A stretch of DNA of 39,644 nt from Lachnospiraceae bacterium UBA4338 (GCA_002393735.1 DGTK01000007.1:236987-276630); one strand, 5' to 3'; counted from the stretch's first letter, positions 1 through 9,187 are shown. A program made the numbers and translations. The notes: a model not told the origin generated them from the sequence alone.

Positions 1-29
1 AAGAACCGTCCCTACTGTCACATCACACA

Positions 30-57
30 AAAAGAACAGCCCTAAGGCTGCTCTTTT
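30..57 (-). terminator. Rho-independent terminator of cysK
   Basis: On the minus strand an 8-bp stem (GAGCAGCC / GGCTGTTC, with one G-U pair) and a 4-nt loop are followed by a T-rich run. It lies about 45 bases beyond the cysK stop codon, so it most likely ends that transcript. Confidence 0.75.
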
Positions 58-102
58 AAAGTGTGATTTATCTATAAAACATCGGGAAGAGTTTTAATAG
101 AT

Positions 103-1035
103 CTAACCAAATAATGGAGTTGATAAATATCTGTCTCCTGAGTCAGGAAGAAGGGCTACTATAGTCTTACCTGCATTCTCTTCTCTCTGGGCCAGAATGG
201 ATGCTGCCTTTAAAGCGGCACCTGATGATATACCTACAAGAATTCCCTCTGACAAAGCAAAATCTCTGCCTTCCGTAAACGCATCATCATTTTCAATTGC
301 GATAACTTCATCATAAATCTTTGTATTAAGTGTATCAGGAACAAAGCCTGCACCAATACCCTGAATCTTGTGTGATCCGGCCTCACCCTTCGATAATACA
401 GGGCTGGTTGCCGGTTCAACAGCAACAATTTTAACGTTAGGATTCTGGGATTTTAAGTACTCGCCAACACCTGATACAGTACCACCTGTACCAACACCGG
501 CTACAAAAATATCCACCTTGCCACCTGTCTGCTCCCAGATTTCAGGACCGGTTGTAGCTTTATGAATTGCCGGATTGGCAGGGTTAACAAACTGTCCAAG
601 AATTACAGAACCTTCAATTTCCTTATTAAGTTCATCTGCCTTTGCAATGGCACCCTTCATACCCTTAGCGCCTTCTGTTAATACAAGTTCAGCGCCATAT
701 GCCTTAAGAAGATTTCTTCTCTCAACACTCATGGTATCAGGCAGAGTAAGAATTGCTCTGTATCCTTTTGCTGTAGCAACTGCTGCAAGACCGATACCTG
801 TATTACCCGATGTAGGCTCGATAATTGTTGCGCCAGGCTTAAGTAAGCCTTTCTTTTCTGCATCTTCGATCATTGCAAGTGCAATTCTGTCCTTAACTGA
901 ACCTGCAGGATTAAGGTACTCAAGTTTTGCAAGAATTGTTACTCCATTTATTCCTTTCTTCTTTGTATAATTGTTAAGTTTAAGTATAGGTGTCTTACCT
1001 ATAAGTTCTACCACACTTTCTTTAATATCTGACAT
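103..1035 (-). CDS. cysK: Cysteine synthase A (O-acetylserine sulfhydrylase)
   Basis: A PLP enzyme that makes cysteine from O-acetylserine and sulfide in the cytoplasm. The 310-residue length is normal for the family. Visible motifs are the PLP lysine in GSVKDR (about residue 48), the substrate loop TSGNTG (about 75-80) and the phosphate-binding GTGGTVSG (about 180). The ATG is preceded by AAGGAGGATA, which fixes the start. The neighbouring minus-strand gene upstream is a MetY-type sulfhydrylase, so the pair forms a sulfur assimilation locus. The 130-bp gap with its own promoter suggests cysK is transcribed separately or in addition to readthrough. The family assignment is firm; whether serine or homoserine esters dominate in vivo cannot be read from sequence. 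Confidence 0.95.
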   Translation of the reverse strand: MSDIKESVVELIGKTPILKLNNYTKKKGINGVTILAKLEYLNPAGSVKDRIALAMIEDAEKKGLLKPGATIIEPTSGNTGIGLAAVATAKGYRAILTLPDTMSVERRNLLKAYGAELVLTEGAKGMKGAIAKADELNKEIEGSVILGQFVNPANPAIHKATTGPEIWEQTGGKVDIFVAGVGTGGTVSGVGEYLKSQNPNVKIVAVEPATSPVLSKGEAGSHKIQGIGAGFVPDTLNTKIYDEVIAIENDDAFTEGRDFALSEGILVGISSGAALKAASILAQREENAGKTIVALLPDSGDRYLSTPLFG

Positions 1036-1073
1036 TTTTATATCCTCCTTGTTAAAACAATTAAACGTTTAGT

Positions 1074-1103
1074 ATTATATCATTTTTTTACTAAGAGCGA
1101 CAA
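1074..1103 (-). promoter_or_regulatory. Probable cysK promoter
   Basis: On the minus strand, TTGTCG and a perfect TATAAT are separated by 18 bp, with the -10 about 40 bases before the ATG. A 10-bp palindrome TAAACGTTTA lies just downstream in the leader. No known sulfur regulator box is recognised. Confidence 0.55.
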
Positions 1104-1165
1104 CATCGTCTTAAACCATATGAGTTATAACCTGTCTTTCTCATATTAACACCCTTCCCTTTTTA

Positions 1166-2449
1166 TTAGATCGCATCAAGAGCCTGCTGTAAATCCCAGA
1201 TGATGTCATCGATATGCTCTGTACCAATTGAAAGTCTTACAGTATTTGGATGAATACCGATTCTCTCTAATTCTTCAGCACTTAATTCAGCATGAGTTGT
1301 ATCATATGGCTGAATAACAAGACTCTTAACATCTGCTACGTTAGCAAGAAGTGAGAATATTTTTAAGTTATCAATAAACTTATATGTCTCTTCTCTTCCG
1401 CCCTTAACATCAAATGTGAAGATTGATGCTCCACCGTTAGGGAAATATTTCTTATATAATTCATGATCAGGATGATCAGGAAGTGATGGATGGTTAACCT
1501 TTGCAACCTTTGGATGACCAGCAAGGAACTCTATTACTTTGGCAGTATTGGATGCATGTCTTTCAAGTCTTAATGAAAGTGTTTCAAGACCCTGGAGAAG
1601 AATCCATGCATTGAATGGTGAAATTGCAGCACCTGTATCTCTAAGTAAGATTGCTCTTATGTATGTTACGAATGCCGCTCCCCCTAAAGCATCATAGAAT
1701 GATACACCATGATAACTTACGTTTGGCTCTGTTAAGTGTGGGAACTTGCCACTTTCTTTCCAGTTGAATTTTCCTGCTTCTACGATGATACCACCAAGAG
1801 ATGAACCATGTCCGCCGATGAACTTTGTAGCTGAATGAACTACGATGTCTGCGCCATGCTCGATGGGTCTGATAAGATATGGAGTACCAAAGGTGTTATC
1901 GATAACAAGAGGAATACCATGGCCGTGCGCAATCTCTGCTAAAGCATCGATATCAGGAATATCCGAATGAGGATTACCTAATGTTTCAATGAATAATGCT
2001 TTTGTTTTGTCATCAATAGCACCTTTGACTTCATCTAAATTATGAATGTTAACAAACTTTGTATTAATTCCGTATGTCGGAAGTGTATGCTCGAATAAGT
2101 TGAAGCTTCCTCCGTAGATGCTCTGCTGTGATACGATATTATCACCGGCGCCTGCCAAAGCTAAGATCGAATATGTGATTGCTGCTGCACCGGATGCTAC
2201 TGCAAGTCCTGCGGCTCCACCTTCAAGAGCTGCTACTCTTGATTCCAGAACACCCTGTGTTGAATTGGTAAGTCTGCCGTAGATATTACCTGCATCTCTT
2301 AAATTAAATCTGTCAGCAGCATGCTGTGCTGAATGGAATACGTAAGATGTTGTCTGATAAATTGGAACTGCTCTTGCATCAGTTGCAACATCTGCTTCCT
2401 CCTGTCCTACATGTAACTGTAATGTTTCAAATTTGTACTCGTGACTCAT
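1166..2449 (-). CDS. metY: O-acetylhomoserine sulfhydrylase (MetY type)
   Basis: A Cys/Met-metabolism PLP enzyme that condenses O-acetylhomoserine with sulfide to homocysteine. The PLP lysine is K209 in the context VHSATKFIGG, followed by the glycine-rich HGSSLGG. I chose the ATG at 2449 (427 residues) rather than the upstream in-frame ATG at 2488: AGGGAGGA sits eight bases before it and the length fits the family. Homoserine for this route can come from the lysC-hom operon in the same window, and cysK lies downstream. Cystathionine gamma-synthase is a less likely alternative, because the insertion-rich 427-residue form is typical of MetY. Confidence 0.9.
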   Translation of the reverse strand: MSHEYKFETLQLHVGQEEADVATDARAVPIYQTTSYVFHSAQHAADRFNLRDAGNIYGRLTNSTQGVLESRVAALEGGAAGLAVASGAAAITYSILALAGAGDNIVSQQSIYGGSFNLFEHTLPTYGINTKFVNIHNLDEVKGAIDDKTKALFIETLGNPHSDIPDIDALAEIAHGHGIPLVIDNTFGTPYLIRPIEHGADIVVHSATKFIGGHGSSLGGIIVEAGKFNWKESGKFPHLTEPNVSYHGVSFYDALGGAAFVTYIRAILLRDTGAAISPFNAWILLQGLETLSLRLERHASNTAKVIEFLAGHPKVAKVNHPSLPDHPDHELYKKYFPNGGASIFTFDVKGGREETYKFIDNLKIFSLLANVADVKSLVIQPYDTTHAELSAEELERIGIHPNTVRLSIGTEHIDDIIWDLQQALDAI

Positions 2450-2542
2450 TTTTCTTGTCCTCCCTAAATGTTTCATTCTTATAGGCAAAGCTGATAACTT
2501 GTTTTTTACTTTTTTTGATTTGCTTTGTGTTTTCCTTTTGAT

Positions 2543-2577
2543 GAGTACAATATATCACGAGTACAAACTCTTGTATA
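2543..2577 (-). promoter_or_regulatory. metY promoter region with a GAGTACAA direct repeat
   Basis: Two exact copies of GAGTACAA lie at 2543-2550 and 2559-2566 (16-bp period) in the stretch upstream of metY. On the minus strand a plausible promoter is TATACA (2572-2577), 17 bp, TATATT (2549-2554), so the repeats would overlap the -10 and spacer. A different -10 (TATTAT, 2575-2580) is also possible. Operator function is inference. I saw no S-box or other methionine riboswitch in this short leader. Confidence 0.4.
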
Positions 2578-2674
2578 ATACATGAAAATTTGATTTAGTT
2601 ATAAGTTTTGCTTATAGCACTTAGGAGCCCGTACTATATGCGCTTTTCGTGGTTTTAACCACATTTAAAAAAAA

Positions 2675-2715
2675 TAAAAACCTGGCTGCCTAATAAGCAG
2701 CCCGGCTTTTATCAT
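2675..2715 (-). terminator. Terminator of clpB
   Basis: On the minus strand an approximately 9-bp stem (CCGGGCTGC / GCAGCCAGG, one mismatch) with a 7-nt loop is followed by a T-rich run. It begins about 25 bases after the clpB stop codon. Confidence 0.8.
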
Positions 2716-2738
2716 ATGTGAAATGTTATAATATTTAA

Positions 2739-5321
2739 TTATTTTCTGAAGGCTTTAAGTGCTCCGTCGGCATAATCAATGACTATCACATCACCTTCAC
2801 CTATGTCTCCACCAAGAATAAGTTTTGCAGCTTCAGTTTCAACATATTTCTGGATATATCTCTTAAGTGGTCTTGCGCCATATACCGGATCATATCCTTC
2901 ATTGGTAATAAACTCTTTTGCCTTGTCAGTAATCTCAACAGATAATTCCCTGTCAGACAAACGCTTATTTAGATCCTTAACAAGAAGGTCAACTATATTT
3001 CCGATATTCTCCTTTGTAAGAGGCTTAAACATAATGGTTTCATCCAGCCTGTTAAGGAACTCCGGTCTGAAATGAGCACGCAAATCTTCCATTACCTCTT
3101 CTTCTGCTTCAGGACTTATATTACCGTTTTCATCAATACCATCAAGTAGATACTGGGCACCGATATTGGATGTCATTATAAGAATTGTATTCTTAAAATC
3201 CACGGTTCTTCCAAGTGAATCAGTAATTCGTCCATCATCAAGCACCTGAAGAAGAATATTAAATACATCAGGATGTGCCTTTTCAACTTCATCAAATAAA
3301 ACTACCGAATAAGGTTTACGTCTTACTGCCTCGGTTAACTGACCACCCTCTTCATATCCTACATATCCCGGAGGCGCTCCTATAAGTCTCGATACTGAGT
3401 ATTTTTCCATATATTCACTCATATCAAGACGCACCATATTACTTTCGTCATCGAATAATGCCTGGGCGAGGCTTTTGGCCAATTCTGTTTTACCTACACC
3501 TGTAGGGCCAAGGAAAAGAAATGAGCCTATTGGTTTTGAAGGGTCTTTGATGCCGGCTCTTGATCTCATAATGGCCTCAGATACAAGCTTAACGCCCTCG
3601 TCCTGACCGATAACTCTTTTATGTAATTCATCGCCCAAATGAAGAGTCTTGGCTTTCTCACCCTCAGTAAGTTTGGATACAGGAATGCCTGTCCACCTTG
3701 AAATAATCTTGGCAATTTCATCTTCATCAACTGATTCATGAAGAAGTTTGCGTTCCTTATTCTCAGCAGTCTTCTCAAGTTCTTCCAGTTCCTGTTTCAT
3801 CTTAGGAAGTCTGCCGTAACTGAGTTCAGCAGCCCTTTCCCAGTCACCGTCACGGGTTGCAATTTCAATCTGATTATTAACGTCTTCGATTTCTTCCCTT
3901 AACTTCTGAAGTTTTCCCACGCTGTTTTTCTCGTTGTCCCACTGGGCTTTCTTAACGTTATAATCTTCTTTTAACTCAGCAAGTTCTTTTTGCAGATCTA
4001 CAAGTCTTTCCTGACTGAGTCTGTCTTCTTCTTTCTTAAGGGCAGTCTCTTCAATTTCCAGCTGCATGATTTTACGGTTTAATTCATCCATCTCTGATGG
4101 CATGCTGTCAAGTTCAGTCTTAATCTGTGCGCACGCTTCATCCACAAGGTCGATGGCTTTATCCGGAAGAAATCTGTCAGAGATATAACGGTTTGACAGA
4201 ACTGCTGCGCTAACCAGTGCATTATCCTGAATCTTAACGCCGTGGAATACCTCATATCTTTCCTTAATACCACGAAGAATCGATATGGTATCCTCAACTG
4301 TAGGTTCATCAACCATTACCGGCTGGAAACGTCTTTCAAGGGCTGCATCTTTCTCAATATATTCCCTGTATTCATCAAGGGTTGTTGCACCGATGCAGTG
4401 AAGTTCACCTCTCGCAAGCATAGGCTTAAGCATATTGCCTGCATCAAGGGCGCCATCTGTCTTACCTGCGCCTACTATTGTATGAAGTTCATCCACGAAG
4501 AGAATAATCTGACCGTTGCTGTTCTTTACATCATTTAAAACAGCCTTTAATCTTTCCTCAAATTCACCTCTGTACTTGGCACCTGCCACAAGTGAGCCCA
4601 TATCAAGTGAGAAAATCTTCTTATCCTTAAGTGAGCCCGGTACATCGCCACGCACAATTCTCTGGGCAAGGCCTTCAACAACTGCTGTCTTACCAACGCC
4701 CGGTTCACCTATTAATACAGGATTATTCTTGGTCTTTCTTGAAAGAATCTGAATAACATTTCTTATTTCGGTATCACGGCCGATAACCGGATCGAGTTTC
4801 TGCTTTCTTGCCTTCTCAACAAGGTCTTCTCCATATTTATCCAGCGTATCATAAGTAGCCTCAGGATTATCTGATGTAACCTTCTGAGAACCCCTTACTG
4901 ACCTTAGTGCCTGAAGAAAACGCTCTACCGTTATACCATATTCTTCCATCATTTCCTTAATACCCTTATTAGGATGTCTAAGAAGACCTATGTATAAGTG
5001 CTCCACGGAGATATATTCATCTCCCATATTTTTGGCTTCCTTCTCAGCTGCCATAAAGACCTGCTTTAAGTCAGAGCTCATATATTTATCTCCGCCCTGA
5101 ACCTTCACAAGTTTGTTTACAAGGCCCTCAGCGTAAGAAGTATAATGCGCAGTATCGATATCCATCTTCTCAACAAGCTGCAGAATCAGGCTGTCGTCAA
5201 TCTTTAAAAGACTTAAGAGAAGATGTTCCTCGTCAATCATCTGATTACCGTATTCGTAAGAAAGCTCTTCACATTTTTTTATTGCTTCAATTGATTTTTG
5301 AGTATAACTATTAGCATCCAT
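2739..5321 (-). CDS. clpB: ATP-dependent disaggregase ClpB
   Basis: A cytosolic AAA+ unfoldase that dissolves protein aggregates together with DnaK. Domains in order: N-terminal Clp_N repeats (to about residue 145), first ATPase with Walker A GEPGVGKTA, a long charged coiled-coil middle domain (about 400-530), second ATPase with GPTGVGKTE, and the C-terminal D2 small domain. The middle domain separates it from ClpA and ClpX, and its size fits ClpB better than ClpC. I chose the ATG at 5321 (860 residues, the usual ClpB length) because AAAGGAGG stands just upstream; a longer ATG-less extension is unlikely. A CIRCE-like site overlaps its promoter, so HrcA heat-shock control is likely. Confidence 0.96.
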   Translation of the reverse strand: MDANSYTQKSIEAIKKCEELSYEYGNQMIDEEHLLLSLLKIDDSLILQLVEKMDIDTAHYTSYAEGLVNKLVKVQGGDKYMSSDLKQVFMAAEKEAKNMGDEYISVEHLYIGLLRHPNKGIKEMMEEYGITVERFLQALRSVRGSQKVTSDNPEATYDTLDKYGEDLVEKARKQKLDPVIGRDTEIRNVIQILSRKTKNNPVLIGEPGVGKTAVVEGLAQRIVRGDVPGSLKDKKIFSLDMGSLVAGAKYRGEFEERLKAVLNDVKNSNGQIILFVDELHTIVGAGKTDGALDAGNMLKPMLARGELHCIGATTLDEYREYIEKDAALERRFQPVMVDEPTVEDTISILRGIKERYEVFHGVKIQDNALVSAAVLSNRYISDRFLPDKAIDLVDEACAQIKTELDSMPSEMDELNRKIMQLEIEETALKKEEDRLSQERLVDLQKELAELKEDYNVKKAQWDNEKNSVGKLQKLREEIEDVNNQIEIATRDGDWERAAELSYGRLPKMKQELEELEKTAENKERKLLHESVDEDEIAKIISRWTGIPVSKLTEGEKAKTLHLGDELHKRVIGQDEGVKLVSEAIMRSRAGIKDPSKPIGSFLFLGPTGVGKTELAKSLAQALFDDESNMVRLDMSEYMEKYSVSRLIGAPPGYVGYEEGGQLTEAVRRKPYSVVLFDEVEKAHPDVFNILLQVLDDGRITDSLGRTVDFKNTILIMTSNIGAQYLLDGIDENGNISPEAEEEVMEDLRAHFRPEFLNRLDETIMFKPLTKENIGNIVDLLVKDLNKRLSDRELSVEITDKAKEFITNEGYDPVYGARPLKRYIQKYVETEAAKLILGGDIGEGDVIVIDYADGALKAFRK

Positions 5322-5382
5322 ATGAAAATCCTCCTTTTTCAAATTATTTTTCACCCTTCATATATAGGTTTACACCATTTTG

Positions 5383-5409
5383 TTAGCCAAGTCAAGTGGT
5401 GAGTGCTAA
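5383..5409 (-). promoter_or_regulatory. Degenerate CIRCE (HrcA) operator overlapping the clpB -35
   Basis: The right half is a perfect GAGTGCTAA (5401-5409). The left half at 5383-5391 keeps TTAGC but not the last four bases, and the spacer is exactly 9 bp as in CIRCE. On the minus strand a -35 TTGACT lies at 5390-5395 inside the element; the -10 is poorly defined near 5362-5372. HrcA binding follows from the known CIRCE consensus. Confidence 0.65.
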
Positions 5410-5482
5410 TTTTCTAAAATCCTCGCCCCGACACCCCACCTGCACGCTACCTCGCGTCGCCCCCACTCCACTCTTTGCCCCT

Positions 5483-5570
5483 CGCGCTGCGTCCAAAACT
5501 ACTCTCCCAAAAGCTCATTGCTGCAAGCTGCACTTAGATCGCTTTTGTGAGAGCATTTTGTCCTCGCGCG
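5483..5570. repeat. Long imperfect inverted repeat in a GC-rich intergenic island
   Basis: The 88-bp element has nested arms: CGCGC (5483-5487) with CGCG(C)G (5565-5570), CAAAA with TTTTG, and 13-bp arms at 5502-5514 and 5541-5553 with one mismatch. The loop holds a partly symmetric GCTGCAAGCTGCA. The flanking stretch 5415-5480 is C-rich, unlike the AT-rich spacers elsewhere. No ORF is credible here. It could be a REP-like mobile repeat or a structured RNA. This accounts for the roughly 260-bp space between the clpB promoter and the next gene. Confidence 0.6.
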
Positions 5571-5670
5571 AAGAAATGTAGTTATGTAAACCCACTTTTT
5601 ACTATTACTCTTGCGATATTTAAAGCAGTAATTTATTATAAATATAATTAATCTAAAGGGGGTATTTCTT

Positions 5671-6690
5671 ATGAAAAGAAAAGCTTTATTTATCGGCGGA
5701 ACCGGCACCATCAGCATGGCAATTACGCAGACTCTCTCCATGATGGACGGTTGGGATTTATATCTCTTAAACCGCGGTAACCGCAAGAACGAGATCCCAA
5801 AGAATGTCCATTCACTTGTTGCCGACATTAATAACCTTGATGAAGTAAATAAAGTACTGGGGGATTTAGAGTTTGACACAGTCTGTGATTTTATCGGATT
5901 TCATGTTGAACAGGTTGAAAGGGATTACAATCTCTTTAAGAACAGAACCAAACAGTATATGTATATTTCTTCCGCTTCTGCATATCAGAAGCCTCTCGGA
6001 AGCCCATATATCACTGAGGGCACACCTCTTGCCAATCCTTACTGGCAGTATTCCAGGGACAAAATCGCCTGCGAGGAATTCTTAATGAAGAAGTACCGCG
6101 AAGAAGGCTATCCAATAACCATCATCCGTCCAAGCCACACCTACGACAACCGCAGTGTTCCTCTTGGTGTTCACGGCAAGAACGGCTCTTACCAGGTAGT
6201 TAAGAGAATGCTTGAAGGAAAGCCTGTTATCATCCATGGCGATGGCACATCACTCTGGACAATGACACACAATTCTGATTTTGCCCTTGGCTTTATCGGT
6301 CTTATGGGCAACGTTCATGCAATTGGCGAAGCATATCAGATTACCGGCGATGAAACACTTACCTGGAATCAGATTTATAAGGCAATTGCTGATGCACTTA
6401 ATGTTGAATTCAAACCTTATTATGTATCATCTGCCTTCCTTCGTGATGTCAGCGACTATGATTTTGAAGGCTCTTTAATCGGAGATAAATCCAATTCAGT
6501 TATCTTCGATAATACCAAACTCAAAAGAGCCGTCCCGCTCTTCATTCCATCAATACGTTTTGAGGTTGGAATAAGACAGACCATCGATTATGTCCTTTCC
6601 CATCCTGAATGTCAGATTGAAGATCCTGAATTCGACGCATGGTGCGATAAGGTAATCGAAGTTTTAGAAGATGCGAAATCAAAATTTTAA
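5671..6690 (+). CDS. NAD-dependent epimerase/dehydratase (extended SDR)
   Basis: A Rossmann-fold oxidoreductase. The cofactor loop GGTGTIS begins at about residue 9, a Ser-containing SSASAY segment is at about 100, and a YxxxK pair (YSRDK) follows at about 130. These features fit atypical extended SDRs that act on nucleotide sugars or related substrates. The 339-residue length is normal. The ATG is preceded by AAAGGGGG. The gene stands alone, diverging from clpB and converging on mnmA, so context gives no substrate. Substrate is not assigned. Confidence 0.8.
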   Translation: MKRKALFIGGTGTISMAITQTLSMMDGWDLYLLNRGNRKNEIPKNVHSLVADINNLDEVNKVLGDLEFDTVCDFIGFHVEQVERDYNLFKNRTKQYMYISSASAYQKPLGSPYITEGTPLANPYWQYSRDKIACEEFLMKKYREEGYPITIIRPSHTYDNRSVPLGVHGKNGSYQVVKRMLEGKPVIIHGDGTSLWTMTHNSDFALGFIGLMGNVHAIGEAYQITGDETLTWNQIYKAIADALNVEFKPYYVSSAFLRDVSDYDFEGSLIGDKSNSVIFDNTKLKRAVPLFIPSIRFEVGIRQTIDYVLSHPECQIEDPEFDAWCDKVIEVLEDAKSKF

Positions 6691-6705
6691 TTAAAATCAA
6701 ACTTT

Positions 6706-6739
6706 AAAAAAAATATCACATCCCAAAAAGGATGTGATA
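6706..6739 (-). terminator. Terminator of mnmA
   Basis: A perfect 10-bp stem (TATCACATCC / GGATGTGATA) with a 6-nt loop. On the minus strand it is followed by eight T residues, so it mainly ends mnmA. It could also act weakly for the convergent SDR gene. Confidence 0.85.
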
Positions 6740-6768
6740 ATACATAAATTATTTAGCCTGTTATAAGT

Positions 6769-7833
6769 TTATTCTATAATACCGCCACCTAATACAATAT
6801 CTCCGTCATAAAGCACTGCCGACTGTCCCGGAGTAATGGCCCTTTGCGGCTCATCAAACTGCACTTCTATTTTATCATCTGAGATGCTGTGAACTGTGGC
6901 CCACTGCGGCCTGGCCTTATAGCGAATCTTTATCTGACACCTTACATCTTCTTTCGGCACCTCTCCGGATATCCAGTTCATTTCCTTAACCTTCATATCC
7001 TTATTGAATAAATCCTCGTTATCTCCAAGGAAAACATCGCCGGATATTGCATCAATTTTCACCACATAAAGAGGTCTTTCCGCTGCAATACCAAGGCCTT
7101 TACGCTGACCTATTGTATAGTGAATTATACCCTTGTTTGGTCCATAGGATTTGCCGCTTTTAATATCGACAAAATCCCCTTTGGCATAATTCTTATTAAA
7201 CCTGTCAACAACTGAAGCATAGTCTCCGTCAGGAACAAAACATATGTCCTGACTGTCAGGCTTGTTGGCATTTACAAAACCCTGTTCTTCCGCAATGGCT
7301 CTTATCTCGGTCTTATGCATTGAGCCAAGGGGAAGTTTAATATGTTTAAGCTGCTCCTGGGTAAAATTATATAAAACGTAGCTTTGATCCTTGCTGTCAT
7401 CCACTGCTTTTTTAAGAACAAAACCATTATCTGTTTCTTCCACTATTCCATAATGACCGGTCACTATATAATCAAGTCCCAGTTCGGTCATTTTGGAAAA
7501 CAGATGATGGAACTTAAGTTTCTTATTGCAGTCAATACAAGGATTCGGCGTACATCCTCTTACATAAGAATCAATAAAAGGATCAATGACTTCTTCCTTA
7601 AAAACATTTTCATAATGATAAATGTTATAAGGAATACCGATTCTTTCACATACCGCTCTTGCATCCTTGGTATTTTCTATGGAACAGCAGGTATCGAGAA
7701 GGTCCATGCCTACTATGTCATTTTCATATAATCTCATGGTACATCCAACGCAGTCATATCCGTTTTTCGTCATAAGATAAGCTGCCACAGATGAATCCAC
7801 GCCGCCGCTCATGGCTATAAGTGCTGATTTCAT
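6769..7833 (-). CDS. mnmA: tRNA-specific 2-thiouridylase MnmA
   Basis: Catalyses 2-thiolation of the wobble uridine in tRNAs for Lys, Glu and Gln, using ATP and a persulfide sulfur donor. The PP-loop SGGVDSS is near the N terminus (about residue 8). The catalytic cysteines are visible in TPNPCIDCN and in DICFVPDGDY, and GHYG and DQSYVLY are also conserved. I chose the ATG at 7833 (354 residues), where GGAG lies 8-10 bases upstream. The longer frame to 7869 lacks a ribosome binding site and adds residues absent from the family. Confidence 0.95.
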   Translation of the reverse strand: MKSALIAMSGGVDSSVAAYLMTKNGYDCVGCTMRLYENDIVGMDLLDTCCSIENTKDARAVCERIGIPYNIYHYENVFKEEVIDPFIDSYVRGCTPNPCIDCNKKLKFHHLFSKMTELGLDYIVTGHYGIVEETDNGFVLKKAVDDSKDQSYVLYNFTQEQLKHIKLPLGSMHKTEIRAIAEEQGFVNANKPDSQDICFVPDGDYASVVDRFNKNYAKGDFVDIKSGKSYGPNKGIIHYTIGQRKGLGIAAERPLYVVKIDAISGDVFLGDNEDLFNKDMKVKEMNWISGEVPKEDVRCQIKIRYKARPQWATVHSISDDKIEVQFDEPQRAITPGQSAVLYDGDIVLGGGIIE

Positions 7834-7974
7834 ATAATACTCCAATCTTTCTATGAGAAATAATAACACAACACTTTTAACAAGACAACTTTAGTCTTTT
7901 TAGGCTTTTAATTTATATACTTATATGATACTATTTAATAGTCGCATTAATTAATTGTGTAAAAGGAGATTATT

Positions 7975-8361
7975 ATGGATTACAATTATAATTATAATTA
8001 CGATTACAATCAGGTTCAGAATTACAATGAGAACAAACCGGGTTCAGGCTTTGGAATTGCTTCCCTCGTTCTTGGTATTGTTTCCGTGGTATGCTGCTGT
8101 GGCGGTATGTTCACTGTATTTTTCCCTGCACTTTCAATTGTCAGCTATGTAATAGTTTTTGCATGTGGTATAATCGGTGTTATTCTTGGTATTGTAGGTC
8201 TTGCCAAACATCAGAGTAAGGCAATGTGTATCATTGGTATTATACTCTCCGCTCTTGGTATTATCCTTGCAATTGTAACAATTATTCTTGTAGTATTAGG
8301 CTTTGCAGGTATTATTGCTGCATCATTATCTGAATACAATAACAGTGGTTATTATTATTAA
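7975..8361 (+). CDS. Small DUF4190-like membrane protein
   Basis: 128 residues. The N terminus is a tract rich in Asn and Tyr (about residues 1-20), followed by two long hydrophobic segments (about 27-62 and 75-115) joined by a short KHQSK loop, and a Tyr-rich C terminus. Several Gly/Ile repeats of LGIVS/LGIVG type match the DUF4190 pattern of small membrane proteins of unknown function. AAAAGGAG lies just before the ATG, and a terminator follows. Function is unknown. Confidence 0.7.
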   Translation: MDYNYNYNYDYNQVQNYNENKPGSGFGIASLVLGIVSVVCCCGGMFTVFFPALSIVSYVIVFACGIIGVILGIVGLAKHQSKAMCIIGIILSALGIILAIVTIILVVLGFAGIIAASLSEYNNSGYYY

Positions 8362-8382
8362 GATTTAACTTAGGCAACATTA

Positions 8383-8413
8383 AAAGGGCATCTCTAATGA
8401 GATGCCTATTTTT
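8383..8413. terminator. Bidirectional terminator
   Basis: Stem GGCATCTC / GAGATGCC with a 4-nt loop. Six T residues follow on the plus strand and four on the minus strand. It sits between the convergent DUF4190-like gene and the DUF1275 gene and can serve both. Confidence 0.85.
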
Positions 8414-8458
8414 TATATATATTGTTTTTTTACTGCATGACTCTTTATCACCTTTGTC

Positions 8459-9187
8459 TCAGTGCCCATGAGGAACCTTGGACATAAGTTCCTTTTCATA
8501 TGAAAGATCGGCGATTGCCAGTCTGATAAATATAACGAGAAGCACAACTGCAGTTCCCCAGATTGAATAATATGAGAACATCTCTCCGCTTATGGTTCCA
8601 ACAACTGCACCTGCAAGGAAGAATATAATAAGTAATCCGTGAACCCTTATCTTCTTCTTTGACTGTTCATCATGATGCCTTGCATATTTTGCCATCGACG
8701 AACCCACCTGCCTTATATGGTTTGTTACAAAAGTCGTGGCAGCCGGAATACCCTGAACCTGCCTAAAGGTATTAAACTGCATCGAGCACATAAAATTAAG
8801 GGCAATCTGACATATCTGGTCAGGCCACTCTGCCGGAAGAAATCCCATGATAACAACCATCAGTATTTCTATTCCTATAAGCACCGTATCCCACCTTAAA
8901 AAGTGAAATTTCTTAACACTTTTTCCTAAGTACTCAGAGACAAAAGCCCCGAGAAAATAAGCCGTTATGGGAAGCATAAGATATGCAGCCCTGCTCCAGT
9001 CCTTACTTCCTAGTGCAAGCCCTAAAAGCACTACGTTCGCCGTCTGTGCATTACAGAATACGCCGCCTCTTAGGAAGAAAGTATAAGCCCCAAACCAGCC
9101 TGCTGCAAATATCAAAAGCCAGTATACCCAGGGCTGCTCGCATTCCAAATATACATTTTCTTTATCCTTATTTTCCAAACTATCCAT
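8459..9187 (-). CDS. DUF1275 (YoaK-type) membrane protein
   Basis: About 242 residues with roughly six hydrophobic segments. The RGGVFCNAQTANVV segment after the first helix and the later NTFRQVQGIPAATTFVTN motif are typical of the DUF1275/YoaK family, whose role is unknown. The start at 9187 overlaps the stop of the upstream HAD gene (shared ATGGATAG), which suggests translational coupling; the ATG at 9202 is an alternative. Both have weak ribosome binding sites. It is last in a GNAT - HAD - DUF1275 run. Confidence 0.8.
   Translation of the reverse strand: MDSLENKDKENVYLECEQPWVYWLLIFAAGWFGAYTFFLRGGVFCNAQTANVVLLGLALGSKDWSRAAYLMLPITAYFLGAFVSEYLGKSVKKFHFLRWDTVLIGIEILMVVIMGFLPAEWPDQICQIALNFMCSMQFNTFRQVQGIPAATTFVTNHIRQVGSSMAKYARHHDEQSKKKIRVHGLLIIFFLAGAVVGTISGEMFSYYSIWGTAVVLLVIFIRLAIADLSYEKELMSKVPHGH

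Noticed and set aside
2650..2663. Palindrome GTGGTTTTAACCAC, also present near 26320 and, with two changes, near 38355, as a shared regulatory site
   Set aside because: Two of the three occurrences are inside coding sequence (hom and the acyltransferase), so a common operator is unlikely.
5396..5879. ORFs on both strands through the GC-rich inverted repeat
   Set aside because: They overlap clear regulatory DNA or the SDR gene and their composition comes from the hairpin, not from a protein.
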